Source: Microbacterium sp. SORGH_AS_0428
GTDB lineage: Bacteria > Actinomycetota > Actinomycetes > Actinomycetales > Microbacteriaceae
DNA: 64,000 bases
Reading direction: 5' to 3'
Assembly (NCBI RefSeq): GCF_031453615.1
Contig: NZ_JAVIZT010000001.1
Location: 1,922,001-1,986,000, forward strand
Below, in pieces: positions 8,953 to 17,399 of this stretch (the first letter of the stretch is position 1; every line of letters starts with the position of its first letter). The position numbers and the translations under genes were made by a program. The notes beneath the pieces are model-generated. The model searched no databases. It was not told the DNA's origin and saw nothing but the letters and a program-made list of their open reading frames with translations.

Positions 8953-9950
8953 CCGCCATCGCTGCACCGACGCAGTCCACCCGGTTCAATCCCCGAAAGC
9001 TCCTGCACGCTCGAGAGGCCGGCGTGTTCGCGGCGCTCGTGCTCCTGTTCATCCTCGGCGTCGTCCTGCAGCCGAACTTCGCGCAGAGCGGCAATCTGCT
9101 CTCGGTCGGCCAGCAGATCTCGCAGATCGGCATCATGGCGATCGGTGCCACATTCGTCATCATCAACGGAGAGATCGACCTCTCCGTCGGCTCCATCTAC
9201 GCGCTCTCCGCGATCACCACAGGCATGGCCATCACGGCGGGCACGGCCTGGCCCCTCGCCATCGTCATCGGGCTCGCCGTCGCCATCGTGGCCGGCCTGC
9301 TCAACGGACTCGCCGTGGTGCTGCTGGGCGTGCCCAGCTTCATCGTCACCCTCGGCAGCCTGAGCATCTTCCGCGGGGTGACACTGCTCATCTCGGATGG
9401 CGCGCCGATCTCACTCTCCAGCGACCAGCCGGGTGTCGCCGAGTTCACGCTGATCGGCCAGGGCCGACTGTTCGGCGTGGTCCCGATGCAGCTGATCATC
9501 TTCGCCGTGATCGCCGCTGCGGGCATCGTCCTGCTCTCACGGTCGCGTCTCGGCTTCAACACGTACGCGGTCGGCGGCAACCAGGAGGCCGCCCGCCTCG
9601 TGGGCATCAACGTGAAGCGGGTCAAGCTGACGGCCTTCGTCCTTTCGGGACTCACCGCCGGCGTGTCCGGCGTGCTGGGTCTGTCCTTCCTGTCCTACGT
9701 GCAGGGAGTCACCGGGACCGGCCTCGAGCTGACCGTCATCTCCGCCGTCATCATCGGTGGCGCAGCCCTCTTCGGCGGCTCCGGCACCATGTGGGGCACC
9801 ATCATCGGCGTCGTCTTCATCGGCCTGCTGCAGAACATCCTGAACATCAACGGGATCTCGTCGTTCTGGCAGACCGTCGTCACCGGTCTGGTCATCGTCG
9901 CCGCCGTCGCCGCCGACACGTGGCAGCGGCGCCGCAAGACGAAGGCCTGA
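8949..9950 (+). CDS. Sugar ABC transporter permease (RbsC/BPD_transp_2 family)
   Basis: Integral membrane subunit of 333 residues that forms the channel of a pentose-type ABC importer. Eight to ten hydrophobic segments cover about 25-325, including the GEIDLSVGS segment and the GGAALFGGSGTMWGT loop, both typical of RbsC, XylH and AraH. The ATG overlaps the kinase stop by four bases. It works with the lipoprotein at 10003 and the ATPase at 11031. Substrate class is sugar from family and context; the exact sugar is not visible. Confidence 0.9.
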   Translation: MTAIAAPTQSTRFNPRKLLHAREAGVFAALVLLFILGVVLQPNFAQSGNLLSVGQQISQIGIMAIGATFVIINGEIDLSVGSIYALSAITTGMAITAGTAWPLAIVIGLAVAIVAGLLNGLAVVLLGVPSFIVTLGSLSIFRGVTLLISDGAPISLSSDQPGVAEFTLIGQGRLFGVVPMQLIIFAVIAAAGIVLLSRSRLGFNTYAVGGNQEAARLVGINVKRVKLTAFVLSGLTAGVSGVLGLSFLSYVQGVTGTGLELTVISAVIIGGAALFGGSGTMWGTIIGVVFIGLLQNILNINGISSFWQTVVTGLVIVAAVAADTWQRRRKTKA

Positions 9951-10002
9951 GCCCGACCCCTCTTTCCCCACCCCACCCGCGGACACCAACAAAGGAGTAT
10001 CG

Positions 10003-11031
10003 ATGTCCCTCTCACGTATCGCCCGGCGCCTGCTCGCCACTGCGGCCGTCGCCGCGTCGGCGGCTCTCGCCCTCAGCGGTTGCGGCGCCATCACGACCGG
10101 AACCGAGTCCTCGTCGTCGTCGGGCGGCTTCCAGCTGGCCGACTACATCCAGAAGCGCATCGACGACGGCGAGCCGTTGCGCATCAAGCTGAGCTACCAC
10201 GACCCGTCTCTGGCCTTCGCCACCCCCATCTCGGCCGGGATGGAGCGGGCGGGCGAAGAATTCGGCGCTGACGTCCAGCTCATCGGGCCGACCGGAGGCG
10301 ACGCCGCGAAGCAGGTCTCCGAACTGCAGACCCTCATCCAGCAGCAGTCCGTCGATGCGCTCGCGGTCTCGAGCTCGTCGAGCGACGCGCTGAAGCCCGT
10401 GATCGCGCAGGCCTATGACGCGGGCATCCCGATCATCTCGTTCAACACGGACAACCCGGGCTCCAAGCAGATGGGCTTCGTCGGACAGGATCTGGCCGCA
10501 TCCGGCCAGTCCGAGTCCGAAGAGCTCCTCTCGGTTCTCGGCGACGGCGCCACGGGCAAGGTCGTGGTCTTCTCGCTCGACACCGGCGCCGGCTGGTCCA
10601 ACGACCGCTTCAGCGGGTTCGAGAAGGGGCTGGAAGGGTCGGGACTGGAGATCGTCGGGCCGGTGAACGTGGGCAACGAGCCCAACGCGGCCTACAACAC
10701 GGTCGAGTCGACGATGGCCGGTCAGTCCGACGCGGTCGCGATCGCGGGCCTCGACTGCTGCAGCACCACCGCCGCCGCGAAGTGGGTCCAGCAGACGGGC
10801 AACACCGGGAAGATCACGATGGTCGGATTCGACCTGCTGCCGCAGACGGCCGACTTCGTGAAGAACGGTGTCGTCTCGTTCACGATCAGCCAGAACCCGC
10901 AGGAACAGGGATATCAGGCCGTCAAGGTTCTGTACGACTTCCTCACGAAGGGTACCGAGATCACCGGCGTCGACACGGGCGCGCAGTTCATCACGCTCGA
11001 GAACCTCGACGAAGCCACGGTGGAGGGCTGA
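10003..11031 (+). CDS. Sugar ABC transporter substrate-binding lipoprotein
   Basis: Extracytoplasmic receptor of 342 residues in the RbsB-like periplasmic-binding class (Peripla_BP_4). A basic start and hydrophobic segment lead to the lipobox LALSGC, so the mature protein is lipid-anchored at about Cys27. A Ser-rich spacer follows, then two Rossmann-like lobes. The phrase IPIISFNTDN and the repeated VDALAVSSSSSDAL resemble sugar-binding family members. An AAAGGAG ribosome site lies 5-7 bases before the ATG. Its stop shares one base with the ATPase start. It lies in a sugar kinase/aldolase operon, which supports a pentose or deoxypentose ligand. Confidence 0.88.
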   Translation: MSLSRIARRLLATAAVAASAALALSGCGAITTGTESSSSSGGFQLADYIQKRIDDGEPLRIKLSYHDPSLAFATPISAGMERAGEEFGADVQLIGPTGGDAAKQVSELQTLIQQQSVDALAVSSSSSDALKPVIAQAYDAGIPIISFNTDNPGSKQMGFVGQDLAASGQSESEELLSVLGDGATGKVVVFSLDTGAGWSNDRFSGFEKGLEGSGLEIVGPVNVGNEPNAAYNTVESTMAGQSDAVAIAGLDCCSTTAAAKWVQQTGNTGKITMVGFDLLPQTADFVKNGVVSFTISQNPQEQGYQAVKVLYDFLTKGTEITGVDTGAQFITLENLDEATVEG

Positions 11032-12551
11032 TGAGCACGCTTCCTCCGCTCGCCGTCCGCATCGAGCACCTCACCCGGAGATTCGGTCCGGTCGTGGCGC
11101 TTCAGGACGTGAGCTTCGACATCACCGAGGGCGAGGTGACGGCCCTGCTCGGCGAGAACGGCGCGGGCAAGTCCACCCTCCTCAAGATCCTCGCCGGGCT
11201 GCAGCCGCCGAGCGGGGGAAGCATCACCGTCTTCGGTGAGACCGTCACGTCGTTCGAACCCGCCGACATGCTCACCGCGCACGGCATCGCGATCGTTCCC
11301 CAGGAACTGTCTCTGCTGCCCGACCGTTCGGTGGCCGAGAACATCCTCGCGGGCATCGAACCGGGCAACCGCCTCTTCCCGTCCCGACGACGGATGCTCG
11401 CCCGTGCGACGGAGCTGCTGGCGGAACTCGAACTCCGGCTCGATCCGTCGACTCCCGTGCGGTCGTTGGATCTCGCCACCCAGCAACTCGTCGTCGTCGC
11501 CCGATCGATCGCGCGCGAGTGCCGCGTGCTCATCCTGGACGAGCCGACGGCGATGCTCACACCGGCCGAGTCCGACCGACTGTTCGCACTGATGCAGACG
11601 TTGAAGGCACAGGGCACCACGATGGTCTATGTCTCGCATCGGATGCCGGAGGTCTTCCGACTCGCCGACCGCATCGAGGTCCTCCGCGACGGCTGCCACG
11701 TCGCCTCATGGCGCCGGGACGAGGTCACTCCCGACCAAGCGGTGGCGGCCATGGTCGGGCGCGAGCTCGGTCAGTTCGCGTCTCGTGCGCAGCAACGACC
11801 GGCTCTGGCCGCAGCGGCCGCACCGGCTCTCTCGGTGCGCTCGCTGACCGGCAAGCGACACACGGGGGTCGACCTCGACGTGCGACCGGGCGAGATCGTC
11901 GGTGTCGCGGGACTGCCGGACAGCGGGCGCGTCGAGATGCTGCACCATCTGTTCGGCAGCGACAAGGGCGATGCCGGGAGCGTCGAACTGCTCGGCGAGC
12001 CGTACGCGAAGCGCGATCCCATCACCAGCGTGCAACGCCGGTTGGGGTTCGTGCCCGGAGAGCGCAGGGCACAGGGACTGCTGACGACGATGAGCGTCGC
12101 CGAGAACATCGCGGTGCTCACCGTGAAGGCGCTGAGCCGGGCGGGCCTTGTGCGTCGAGGCGCGCTCGACCGAGGCGCGCGCACGCTCGCCGAGGGGCTT
12201 CGCGTGAAGACCGCCACGATGGATCAGCCCATCACGAACCTCTCCGGCGGCAACCAGCAGAAGGCGATGCTCGCGCGATGGATCGCGATCGATCCCGCCG
12301 TTCTCATCCTCGACGAGCCGACTCGCGGAGTCGACGTCGGAGCCAAAGCCGAGATCTACGAGCAGCTCTTCGCCCTCGCCGACCGTGGCGTGGCCATCCT
12401 CTGCTCCTCGTCCGATCTGCCGGAGCTGCTCACCGTGACGGATCGCATCGTGGTGATGGCCGAGGGTCGCGTCGTCGACGTCGTCGACTCCGCCACGGCG
12501 ACCGAGGAGTCGATCATGACCGCCGCGACCGGAGCAGGCGCCGCCGCCTGA
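11031..12551 (+). CDS. rbsA: Sugar ABC transporter ATP-binding protein with two ATPase domains (RbsA type)
   Basis: Cytoplasmic ATPase of 506 residues that drives the importer. The first nucleotide-binding domain has Walker A GENGAGKST at 41-49 and Walker B LILDEPTAM. The second (from about 265) has a degenerate P-loop, GLPDSGRVEM, with intact signature LSGGNQQK and Walker B LILDEPTRG. A second P-loop lacking the GK(S/T) motif is normal for RbsA, AraG and XylG. The ATG at 11031 shares a base with the receptor stop; the long upstream frame is an overlap artefact. Confidence 0.93.
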   Translation: MSTLPPLAVRIEHLTRRFGPVVALQDVSFDITEGEVTALLGENGAGKSTLLKILAGLQPPSGGSITVFGETVTSFEPADMLTAHGIAIVPQELSLLPDRSVAENILAGIEPGNRLFPSRRRMLARATELLAELELRLDPSTPVRSLDLATQQLVVVARSIARECRVLILDEPTAMLTPAESDRLFALMQTLKAQGTTMVYVSHRMPEVFRLADRIEVLRDGCHVASWRRDEVTPDQAVAAMVGRELGQFASRAQQRPALAAAAAPALSVRSLTGKRHTGVDLDVRPGEIVGVAGLPDSGRVEMLHHLFGSDKGDAGSVELLGEPYAKRDPITSVQRRLGFVPGERRAQGLLTTMSVAENIAVLTVKALSRAGLVRRGALDRGARTLAEGLRVKTATMDQPITNLSGGNQQKAMLARWIAIDPAVLILDEPTRGVDVGAKAEIYEQLFALADRGVAILCSSSDLPELLTVTDRIVVMAEGRVVDVVDSATATEESIMTAATGAGAAA

Positions 12552-12589
12552 GCCGCACCACGCCCACCCCCTCACAGACAGGAGACATC

Positions 12590-13045
12590 ATGAAGCGACA
12601 CGGCATCCTCAACGCCGAGCTCAGCGGTGCACTGGCCACGCTCGGTCACACCGATCTCGTCCTCGTCGTCGACGCCGGCTTTCCGATCCCGCGCGACGCC
12701 CACCGTATCGACCTCGCCATCGCCGAGAACCTGCCGGATCTGCGCACCGTCCTCGACCTCATCTCCCGCGAGATCGTCGTCGAAGGCGTGGTGCGCGCGC
12801 AGGACGTGACGACGAACAACCCCCGACTCGACGAGTGGCTGCGTGGCAGGTTCGCCGACGCGGAGTTCACCACCCGCTCGCACGCCGACATGCTCGGCGA
12901 GCTCGCCCACAAGGCCAAGGTCATCGTGCGCACGGGAGCGTTCGAACCCTGGGGCAACATCGGTCTCTTCTGCGGAGTCGATGTCCCCCGTTGGTTCGGC
13001 GGCGACGGCGTCATCGCCCCGGACTACTACGCGTCCAAGCTCTGA
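12590..13045 (+). CDS. rbsD: D-ribose pyranase / RbsD-FucU family sugar mutarotase
   Basis: Small enzyme of 151 residues that interconverts pyranose and furanose (or anomeric) forms so the kinase can act. The start MKRHGILNAELS and His20 match the active-site His20 of RbsD, and the C-terminal GDGVIAPDYYASKL region matches the family end. The ATG has GGAG closely upstream (ACAGGAGACATC). It lies between the ATPase gene and the aldolase gene with 38 and 41 bp gaps. RbsD family membership is clear; the sugar could be ribose or 2-deoxyribose. Confidence 0.88.
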   Translation: MKRHGILNAELSGALATLGHTDLVLVVDAGFPIPRDAHRIDLAIAENLPDLRTVLDLISREIVVEGVVRAQDVTTNNPRLDEWLRGRFADAEFTTRSHADMLGELAHKAKVIVRTGAFEPWGNIGLFCGVDVPRWFGGDGVIAPDYYASKL

Positions 13046-13086
13046 GCATCAGCTCGTCCCGAACCGCCAACAGAAAGAAGAAGAAA

Positions 13087-13797
13087 GTGTCCGACACCGT
13101 GACGTCCCCGTCCACCCCGCTGAAGCCCGCTGAGCTCGCCCCCTACATCCAGCACACCAAGATCGAGCTCGGCACCACACGCGACGAGATGATCGCTCAC
13201 GCGCGGGAGACCGTCGAGTACGGCTTCAACGCGGCGATGGTGCCGGCATCCTGGGTGCCGGTGGTCGCCGCGGAGCTCGCCGGAACGGGCATCGGCATCG
13301 CGTCCGCGCTCGACTTTCCCACCGTCGGGGTGATGACCAGCGCCGGAAAGGCGGCCGAGGCGGCCGAGATCGCCCGTCTCGGGGCGACGCAGCTCGACAT
13401 CGGTGTGCAGATCGGCTGGCTCAAGAGCGGCATGTACGACGCGTTCCGAGAGGACATCGCGGGCGTCGTGCGCGCCGCGGGCATCCCCGTCAAGGTCATG
13501 CTCGAGCTTCCGCTGCTGACCGACGCGGAGAAGGAGGCCGCGGTCGAGCTGGCGCAGGAGGCCGGGGTCGCGTTCCTCAAGAACGCCTCCAGCGGCGCGA
13601 TCGAGACGGCCAACGCCGCCAGCGTCCGCTATCTCGTCGAGCGGGCCCGTGACGGTGTGCAGGTGAAGGCCTCCGGCTCCATCAAGAGCTACCCGCAGGC
13701 GCTGAGCCTCCTGGACGCGGGTGCTGTGCTCATGGGCACCAGTGCGGGTATCCAGATCGTGACCGACACCGGCGACGATTCGACCGTCAGCTACTGA
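13087..13797 (+). CDS. deoC: Deoxyribose-phosphate aldolase (DeoC family)
   Basis: Class I aldolase of 236 residues, expected to split 2-deoxyribose 5-phosphate into acetaldehyde and glyceraldehyde 3-phosphate by a Schiff-base lysine. The catalytic set is present: Asp104 in QLDIGV, the Schiff-base Lys155 in AFLKNASSG and Lys184 in QVKASGSIKS, equivalent to Asp102, Lys167 and Lys201 of E. coli DeoC. The usual TSTG after the Schiff-base lysine is NASSG here, a variation that could alter phosphate or substrate handling. The GTG at 13087 follows a GAAAGAAGAAG purine stretch. A DeoC downstream of a sugar kinase and importer points to deoxyribose or similar catabolism. Confidence 0.85.
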   Translation: MSDTVTSPSTPLKPAELAPYIQHTKIELGTTRDEMIAHARETVEYGFNAAMVPASWVPVVAAELAGTGIGIASALDFPTVGVMTSAGKAAEAAEIARLGATQLDIGVQIGWLKSGMYDAFREDIAGVVRAAGIPVKVMLELPLLTDAEKEAAVELAQEAGVAFLKNASSGAIETANAASVRYLVERARDGVQVKASGSIKSYPQALSLLDAGAVLMGTSAGIQIVTDTGDDSTVSY

Positions 13798-13891
13798 CGC
13801 CCGGGGGCTGTGGGGCGGCGCACGCCGTGCCCACAGCCCGCACCGGATTCGCAGCGGATGCGGGACGATAGACGAAAGGTCAGGGGGAGCT

Positions 13892-14648
13892 ATGAGCAGC
13901 GAGAAGGCGGCAGCCGGGATCGACAGAGACGCTCCGGTGGCGATTCACTCGCAGATCTCCGAGCGCATCCGCAATCGCGTCGCCACCGGTGAGTGGCCCG
14001 CTCATTACCGGCTCAAGAGCGAACCCGAACTCGCCGCCGAGCTGGGCGTGAGTCGTGGCACGCTGCGGCGTGCTCTGACGACGCTGATCGAGGAGGGGCT
14101 TCTGCGTCAGGTCCGAGGCCGCGGTACGTTCGTGACGTCGACCACCTTCGAGCCCGCGATCGCACAGCGTCTCAGCACCCTGTCGGAGGACTTCGCCCAC
14201 CAGGGGGTCGTGTTCGACACCGAGGTACGAAGCGCCGAGGCCATCGAGCCGCCGCGGCCGGTGGCGGCTCTGCTGGACGTGCCCGCGGGCGGCCAGGTGC
14301 TGCGGCTGTCGCGGCTGCGCTCCACCGACGGCGATCCCGTCACCCTCCTCACCAACTACGTGAGGCTGGATCTCACCCCGGGCATCCTCGAGACCGACTT
14401 CTCGCGGGAGAGCCTGTTCGGAACCCTCGAGGGGAAGTTCGGGATGAAGATCGGCACCGCCCGCCGGACGTTCAGTGCGGAGGCCGCAACCGATGAGATC
14501 GCCGCGGGCGCTGCGCCTGAGCGTCGGTGAACCCGTGCAGTACATGCAGCAGGTGACCTACCTCGCCGACGGTCGTCCGATCGAGTTCTCGGATGTCTGG
14601 ATCCACAGCGGACGTCTGCAGGTGACGTCGCTGCTGTCCCGGCGCTGA
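13892..14648 (+). pseudogene. GntR-family (HutC/UTRA) regulator with a frameshift near 14506
   Basis: Likely local regulator of the upstream sugar operon. The intact first frame gives a winged-helix DNA-binding domain (about 18-85, with SEPELAAELGVSRGTLRRAL) and most of a UTRA ligand domain, then stops at 14530. The missing end of the UTRA domain continues in another frame: ALRLSVGEPVQYMQQVTYLA, then a DGRPIEFSD stretch, ending at TGA 14646-14648. Removing one G from GGG at 14506-14508 would join the frames into about 251 residues, the normal HutC length. It could be a real recent mutation or a sequencing error in a short G run. The start ATG is preceded by AGGGGGAGC. Confidence 0.85.
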
Positions 14649-14664
14649 GAGGCCGGAGCCTTCG

Positions 14665-14946
14665 TCAGGATGCGTTCTGGCGGCAGCGCAGCGGGACCTC
14701 GAGCTCCACGACGTCGCCGGTCAGCGGTGGGAGGCCCTCGGCCATTTCGATCTCGTCGCCGACCAGCGCAGCGATCGCGGCGTGGAGTGCCGCAGGTACG
14801 TCCTCGGTGCGGGTCGCCTCGAGTTCGACCTCTCGGCGGGCGACGGCGTCGCCGTCGCCGTTGATGAAGCGCAGCGTCGCTCGCCAGGCGGCTCCCGCGC
14901 CAGGTGGTGCGCTCAGGCGCGCACGGATGTAGCCGGTTTCCTCCAC
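14665..14946 (-). CDS. Small protein of unknown function
   Basis: A 93-residue acidic protein that I do not recognise. The GTG at 14946 follows CAGGGGGACATC, a good ribosome site, and is preferred to a much longer frame that lacks coding character. The sequence has no signal peptide or membrane segment. It reads like an alpha/beta fold: a first strand ETGYIRARLSAP, a segment RATLRFINGDGDAV, then a helix VPAALHAAIAALVGDEIEMA and a final strand VVELEVPLRCR. It is convergent with the GntR gene and lies 115 bp downstream of the response regulator, so it may be a separate unit. Coding is likely, function unknown. Confidence 0.6.
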   Translation of the reverse strand: MEETGYIRARLSAPPGAGAAWRATLRFINGDGDAVARREVELEATRTEDVPAALHAAIAALVGDEIEMAEGLPPLTGDVVELEVPLRCRQNAS

Positions 14947-15061
14947 GATGTCCCCCTGATGTCGTGAGAGTGCGTTGCTCGTCCTTCCTACACTGCCGAC
15001 GTTTCGCGCAGCAGCGGCGGTACCTGGCAGTGCGCTGGGTGTCCGGGGATGCGTCGGGGCC

Positions 15062-15781
15062 TCATCCTGCTCCGCCCGGTCGATCGACCGGCGACGGCGC
15101 TGAGGGCGCCGGGGCGTCGAGACGGTTGCGCACGCCCCAGAGGGCGAGCTGCGTGCGATCCTGCGCGCCGGTCTTGCGCATCGCGGACTGGAGGTGCGAG
15201 CGCACCGTGTGCACCGAGAGGTGTAGATGCGCGGCGATGGCGTCGCTGCCCGTGACACCGACGGCCAGAGTCGCGACCACACGCCTCTCGGCGGGCGACA
15301 GCGACTGGAGTGCGTCCGCATCCGCGGCGGCCGGGCGGCGGCGCACGAGCTCCTTGAGGATGGATGCGGTGACCCGCGACGACACGAGAGCCTCGCCGCG
15401 CGCGGCGGCCAGGATGGCGGGCACGAGCTGGTCCGAGTCGTGGCTCTTCAGCAGGTAGCCGACCGCGCCGGAGTCCAACGCCTCCAGCACGAGCTGGTCC
15501 ACGGCGAAGCTGGTCATCACGATGATCGCCGGCGTCGCCTCGGGCGCGTCGCGGCGCAGGATGCGGGTCGCCTCCAGACCGTTCATCGCCGGCATCTGCA
15601 GGTCCATCAGCACGACGTCCGCGCGCTCGGACCGGGCGAGCGCGACGGCATCCTCTCCCGTTGCCACTTCGCCGACGACGTGGATCTGGGCGGTCTGCTC
15701 GAGCTGGAGCCGGAGGCCCCGCCTGACCGCGCGGTTGTCGTCCGCGATGAGGACGCGGATGGGCTGCCGGTGCGTGTCCAC
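15062..15781 (-). CDS. NarL/FixJ-family response regulator
   Basis: Two-component transcription regulator of 239 residues. The receiver domain (about 7-125) has the acidic pair DD at 14-15, phosphoacceptor Asp60 in VVLMDLQMP, and Lys in YLLKS. A LuxR-type helix-turn-helix follows at about 165-225 (LSPAERRVVATLAVG, then LHLSVHTVRSHLQSAMRKTG). A short Pro/Ala-rich tail ends the protein. GTG at 15781 lies one base beyond the stop of the histidine kinase gene, so the two are co-translated. It is expected to bind DNA as a phosphorylated dimer; target genes cannot be read from the sequence. Confidence 0.9.
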   Translation of the reverse strand: MDTHRQPIRVLIADDNRAVRRGLRLQLEQTAQIHVVGEVATGEDAVALARSERADVVLMDLQMPAMNGLEATRILRRDAPEATPAIIVMTSFAVDQLVLEALDSGAVGYLLKSHDSDQLVPAILAAARGEALVSSRVTASILKELVRRRPAAADADALQSLSPAERRVVATLAVGVTGSDAIAAHLHLSVHTVRSHLQSAMRKTGAQDRTQLALWGVRNRLDAPAPSAPSPVDRPGGAG

Positions 15782-15782
15782 G

Positions 15783-17057
15783 TCAGGCCTCGGCCACCGC
15801 GACCGGCAGGCGGGTGCGCACGCGCCAGCCTCCGTCCGGTGTCGCCATCGCCGTGAGGGAGCCGCCCAGCAGCTCGGCGCGGTCGCCCAGCGCGGTGAGC
15901 CCCCACCCGAGCCCGAGACCCGGATGGCGCTGGGCGTCGTGCGGTCCGGGCGCGTTCGCGACGCTGACCTCCAGCGCACCCTCGGACAGCTCCACCTCTA
16001 CGTCGACACGCGCACCGGGCGCGTACTTGGCCGCATTCGTGAGGGATTCCGCGATGACGCGGTACGCCGTCGTCGAGACGACGGCCGGCAGGTCGTCCGG
16101 GGTCGCCGTGCACACGAGCCGCACGTCCGCGCCGCGCGCCCGCCAGAACTCGACGAGCTCTGCGGACCGACGCAGGTCCCGGGTGACTTCGACCGGCCCG
16201 GAGTCCACCGCCCGGAGATCCTGCAGAGCGCTGGCCAGGCTCGCAGCCGCGAACCTGCCCTCGGCGCGCACATCCTCCACGAGCTCGAGCGCATCGGCGG
16301 GATGCGCCGGTGCGATCTTCAGTGCAGCGTCGGCGAGGGTGATGAGTCCCGCGAGATGCTGCCCGGCCACATCGTGGAGCTCCTGTGCGATGCGCGCGCG
16401 TTCAGCCGCCCGCGCCTGCTCGACGCGCTCCTCGTGCTCGTGCTCGACGGCTTCGGCACTGCGTCGAGCCCGCTCCGCGCGTGAGACGACGACGTGCCAC
16501 CAGATGCCGAGGGCGGCCGCCGAGAAGGCGAGGAGGGCGAAGCGGGTGATCTCCGCGATCAGGAAGGCGACGACGTGCGCGGGGTTCTCGCCGAGCGTCG
16601 TCGTCCAGCCGACCCACACGAGTGCGATCGCCGTGGTGACCAGCGCCGCCCATCCGAGAGCGAGCGCCGGGCTCGCGCGCGCGGCGACGAGGAAGAGCGC
16701 CAGCACGATCACCAGTTGCATCGCGGCGAGCCACGTGGGGGCGTCGGTGAGGAACAGCAGCGCGACATAGGAGACCATCGTCGCCGTGAGCGACAGGACC
16801 GGATGCCGAGCGCTGAGCGCGAGGCTGGCCGATTGCAGCATGCACCCGACCGTGAGTGCCGTGATCATGACGCCGGGGCTCAGCGGAAGCGTCCAGTTCA
16901 TGCCGGTGTCCACGAGAGCGGAGACGGGTGTGACCAGCACCTGTGCGAGCGTCGCCACGCACATGATCGCCGCGAAGATCACACTCGTGCGCCAGCGGTC
17001 GAGGAGGGCGAACGGCCCGGCCGACGCCACGGCGACGGATGGGGGGACTGGTCGCAT
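15783..17057 (-). CDS. Sensor histidine kinase (HisKA_3 type)
   Basis: Membrane kinase of 424 residues partnered with the response regulator immediately downstream. Six or so membrane segments fill about 25-200 without a large external sensor domain. The dimerisation helix carries the phosphorylated histidine H228 in IAQELHDVAGQHLAG. The ATPase domain follows, with the N box in ESLTNAAKYAPGA and G boxes LGLGWGLTALGDR. This layout matches the DesK/LiaS-like and NarL-partner kinases common in actinobacteria, some of which sense envelope stress. A -10-like TAGGAT is at 17106-17111 on the minus strand. Confidence 0.88.
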   Translation of the reverse strand: MRPVPPSVAVASAGPFALLDRWRTSVIFAAIMCVATLAQVLVTPVSALVDTGMNWTLPLSPGVMITALTVGCMLQSASLALSARHPVLSLTATMVSYVALLFLTDAPTWLAAMQLVIVLALFLVAARASPALALGWAALVTTAIALVWVGWTTTLGENPAHVVAFLIAEITRFALLAFSAAALGIWWHVVVSRAERARRSAEAVEHEHEERVEQARAAERARIAQELHDVAGQHLAGLITLADAALKIAPAHPADALELVEDVRAEGRFAAASLASALQDLRAVDSGPVEVTRDLRRSAELVEFWRARGADVRLVCTATPDDLPAVVSTTAYRVIAESLTNAAKYAPGARVDVEVELSEGALEVSVANAPGPHDAQRHPGLGLGWGLTALGDRAELLGGSLTAMATPDGGWRVRTRLPVAVAEA

Positions 17058-17399
17058 CCGGTGCCGGCCTTCTCGTCTCGTCGGGGTGGGGCTTCTCCGC
17101 CGCCGATCCTATGGTGGACCGTCGCCGCCGTGCGGCGGCAGGATCCGACCGCAGGACGAGGGCATTTCATCCATACGGATGATGACGGCCCGCATCCGAT
17201 CGGGTTGTCTGGAACCGTTGCCGCGGATGCGGCGGTGTCCCTTGGGGGGAGAGCCCGTCATCATGCCGCGTCGGGCGGTCGTGACGGGATCGCTGACATC
17301 GCTGCCCTCGGCCTCGGTGGGCGCCGCTCGGGTGGCGGCGCCCACCACACCTCGCGCGCCGCATCCCATACTGGAGACGGCGACGCGGAGGATGGGCAC
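17058..17399. other. Divergent intergenic region of the histidine kinase and aldo/keto reductase genes
   Basis: No gene is supported here. It holds the minus-strand box TAGGAT (17106-17111) before the kinase gene, and on the plus strand CATACT (17367-17372) followed by GGAGG (17387-17391) before the reductase. A perfect 11-bp inverted repeat, GTGGGCGCCGC (17317-17327) with GCGGCGCCCAC (17335-17345) around a 7-nt loop, could be a hairpin or operator. Confidence 0.5.
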
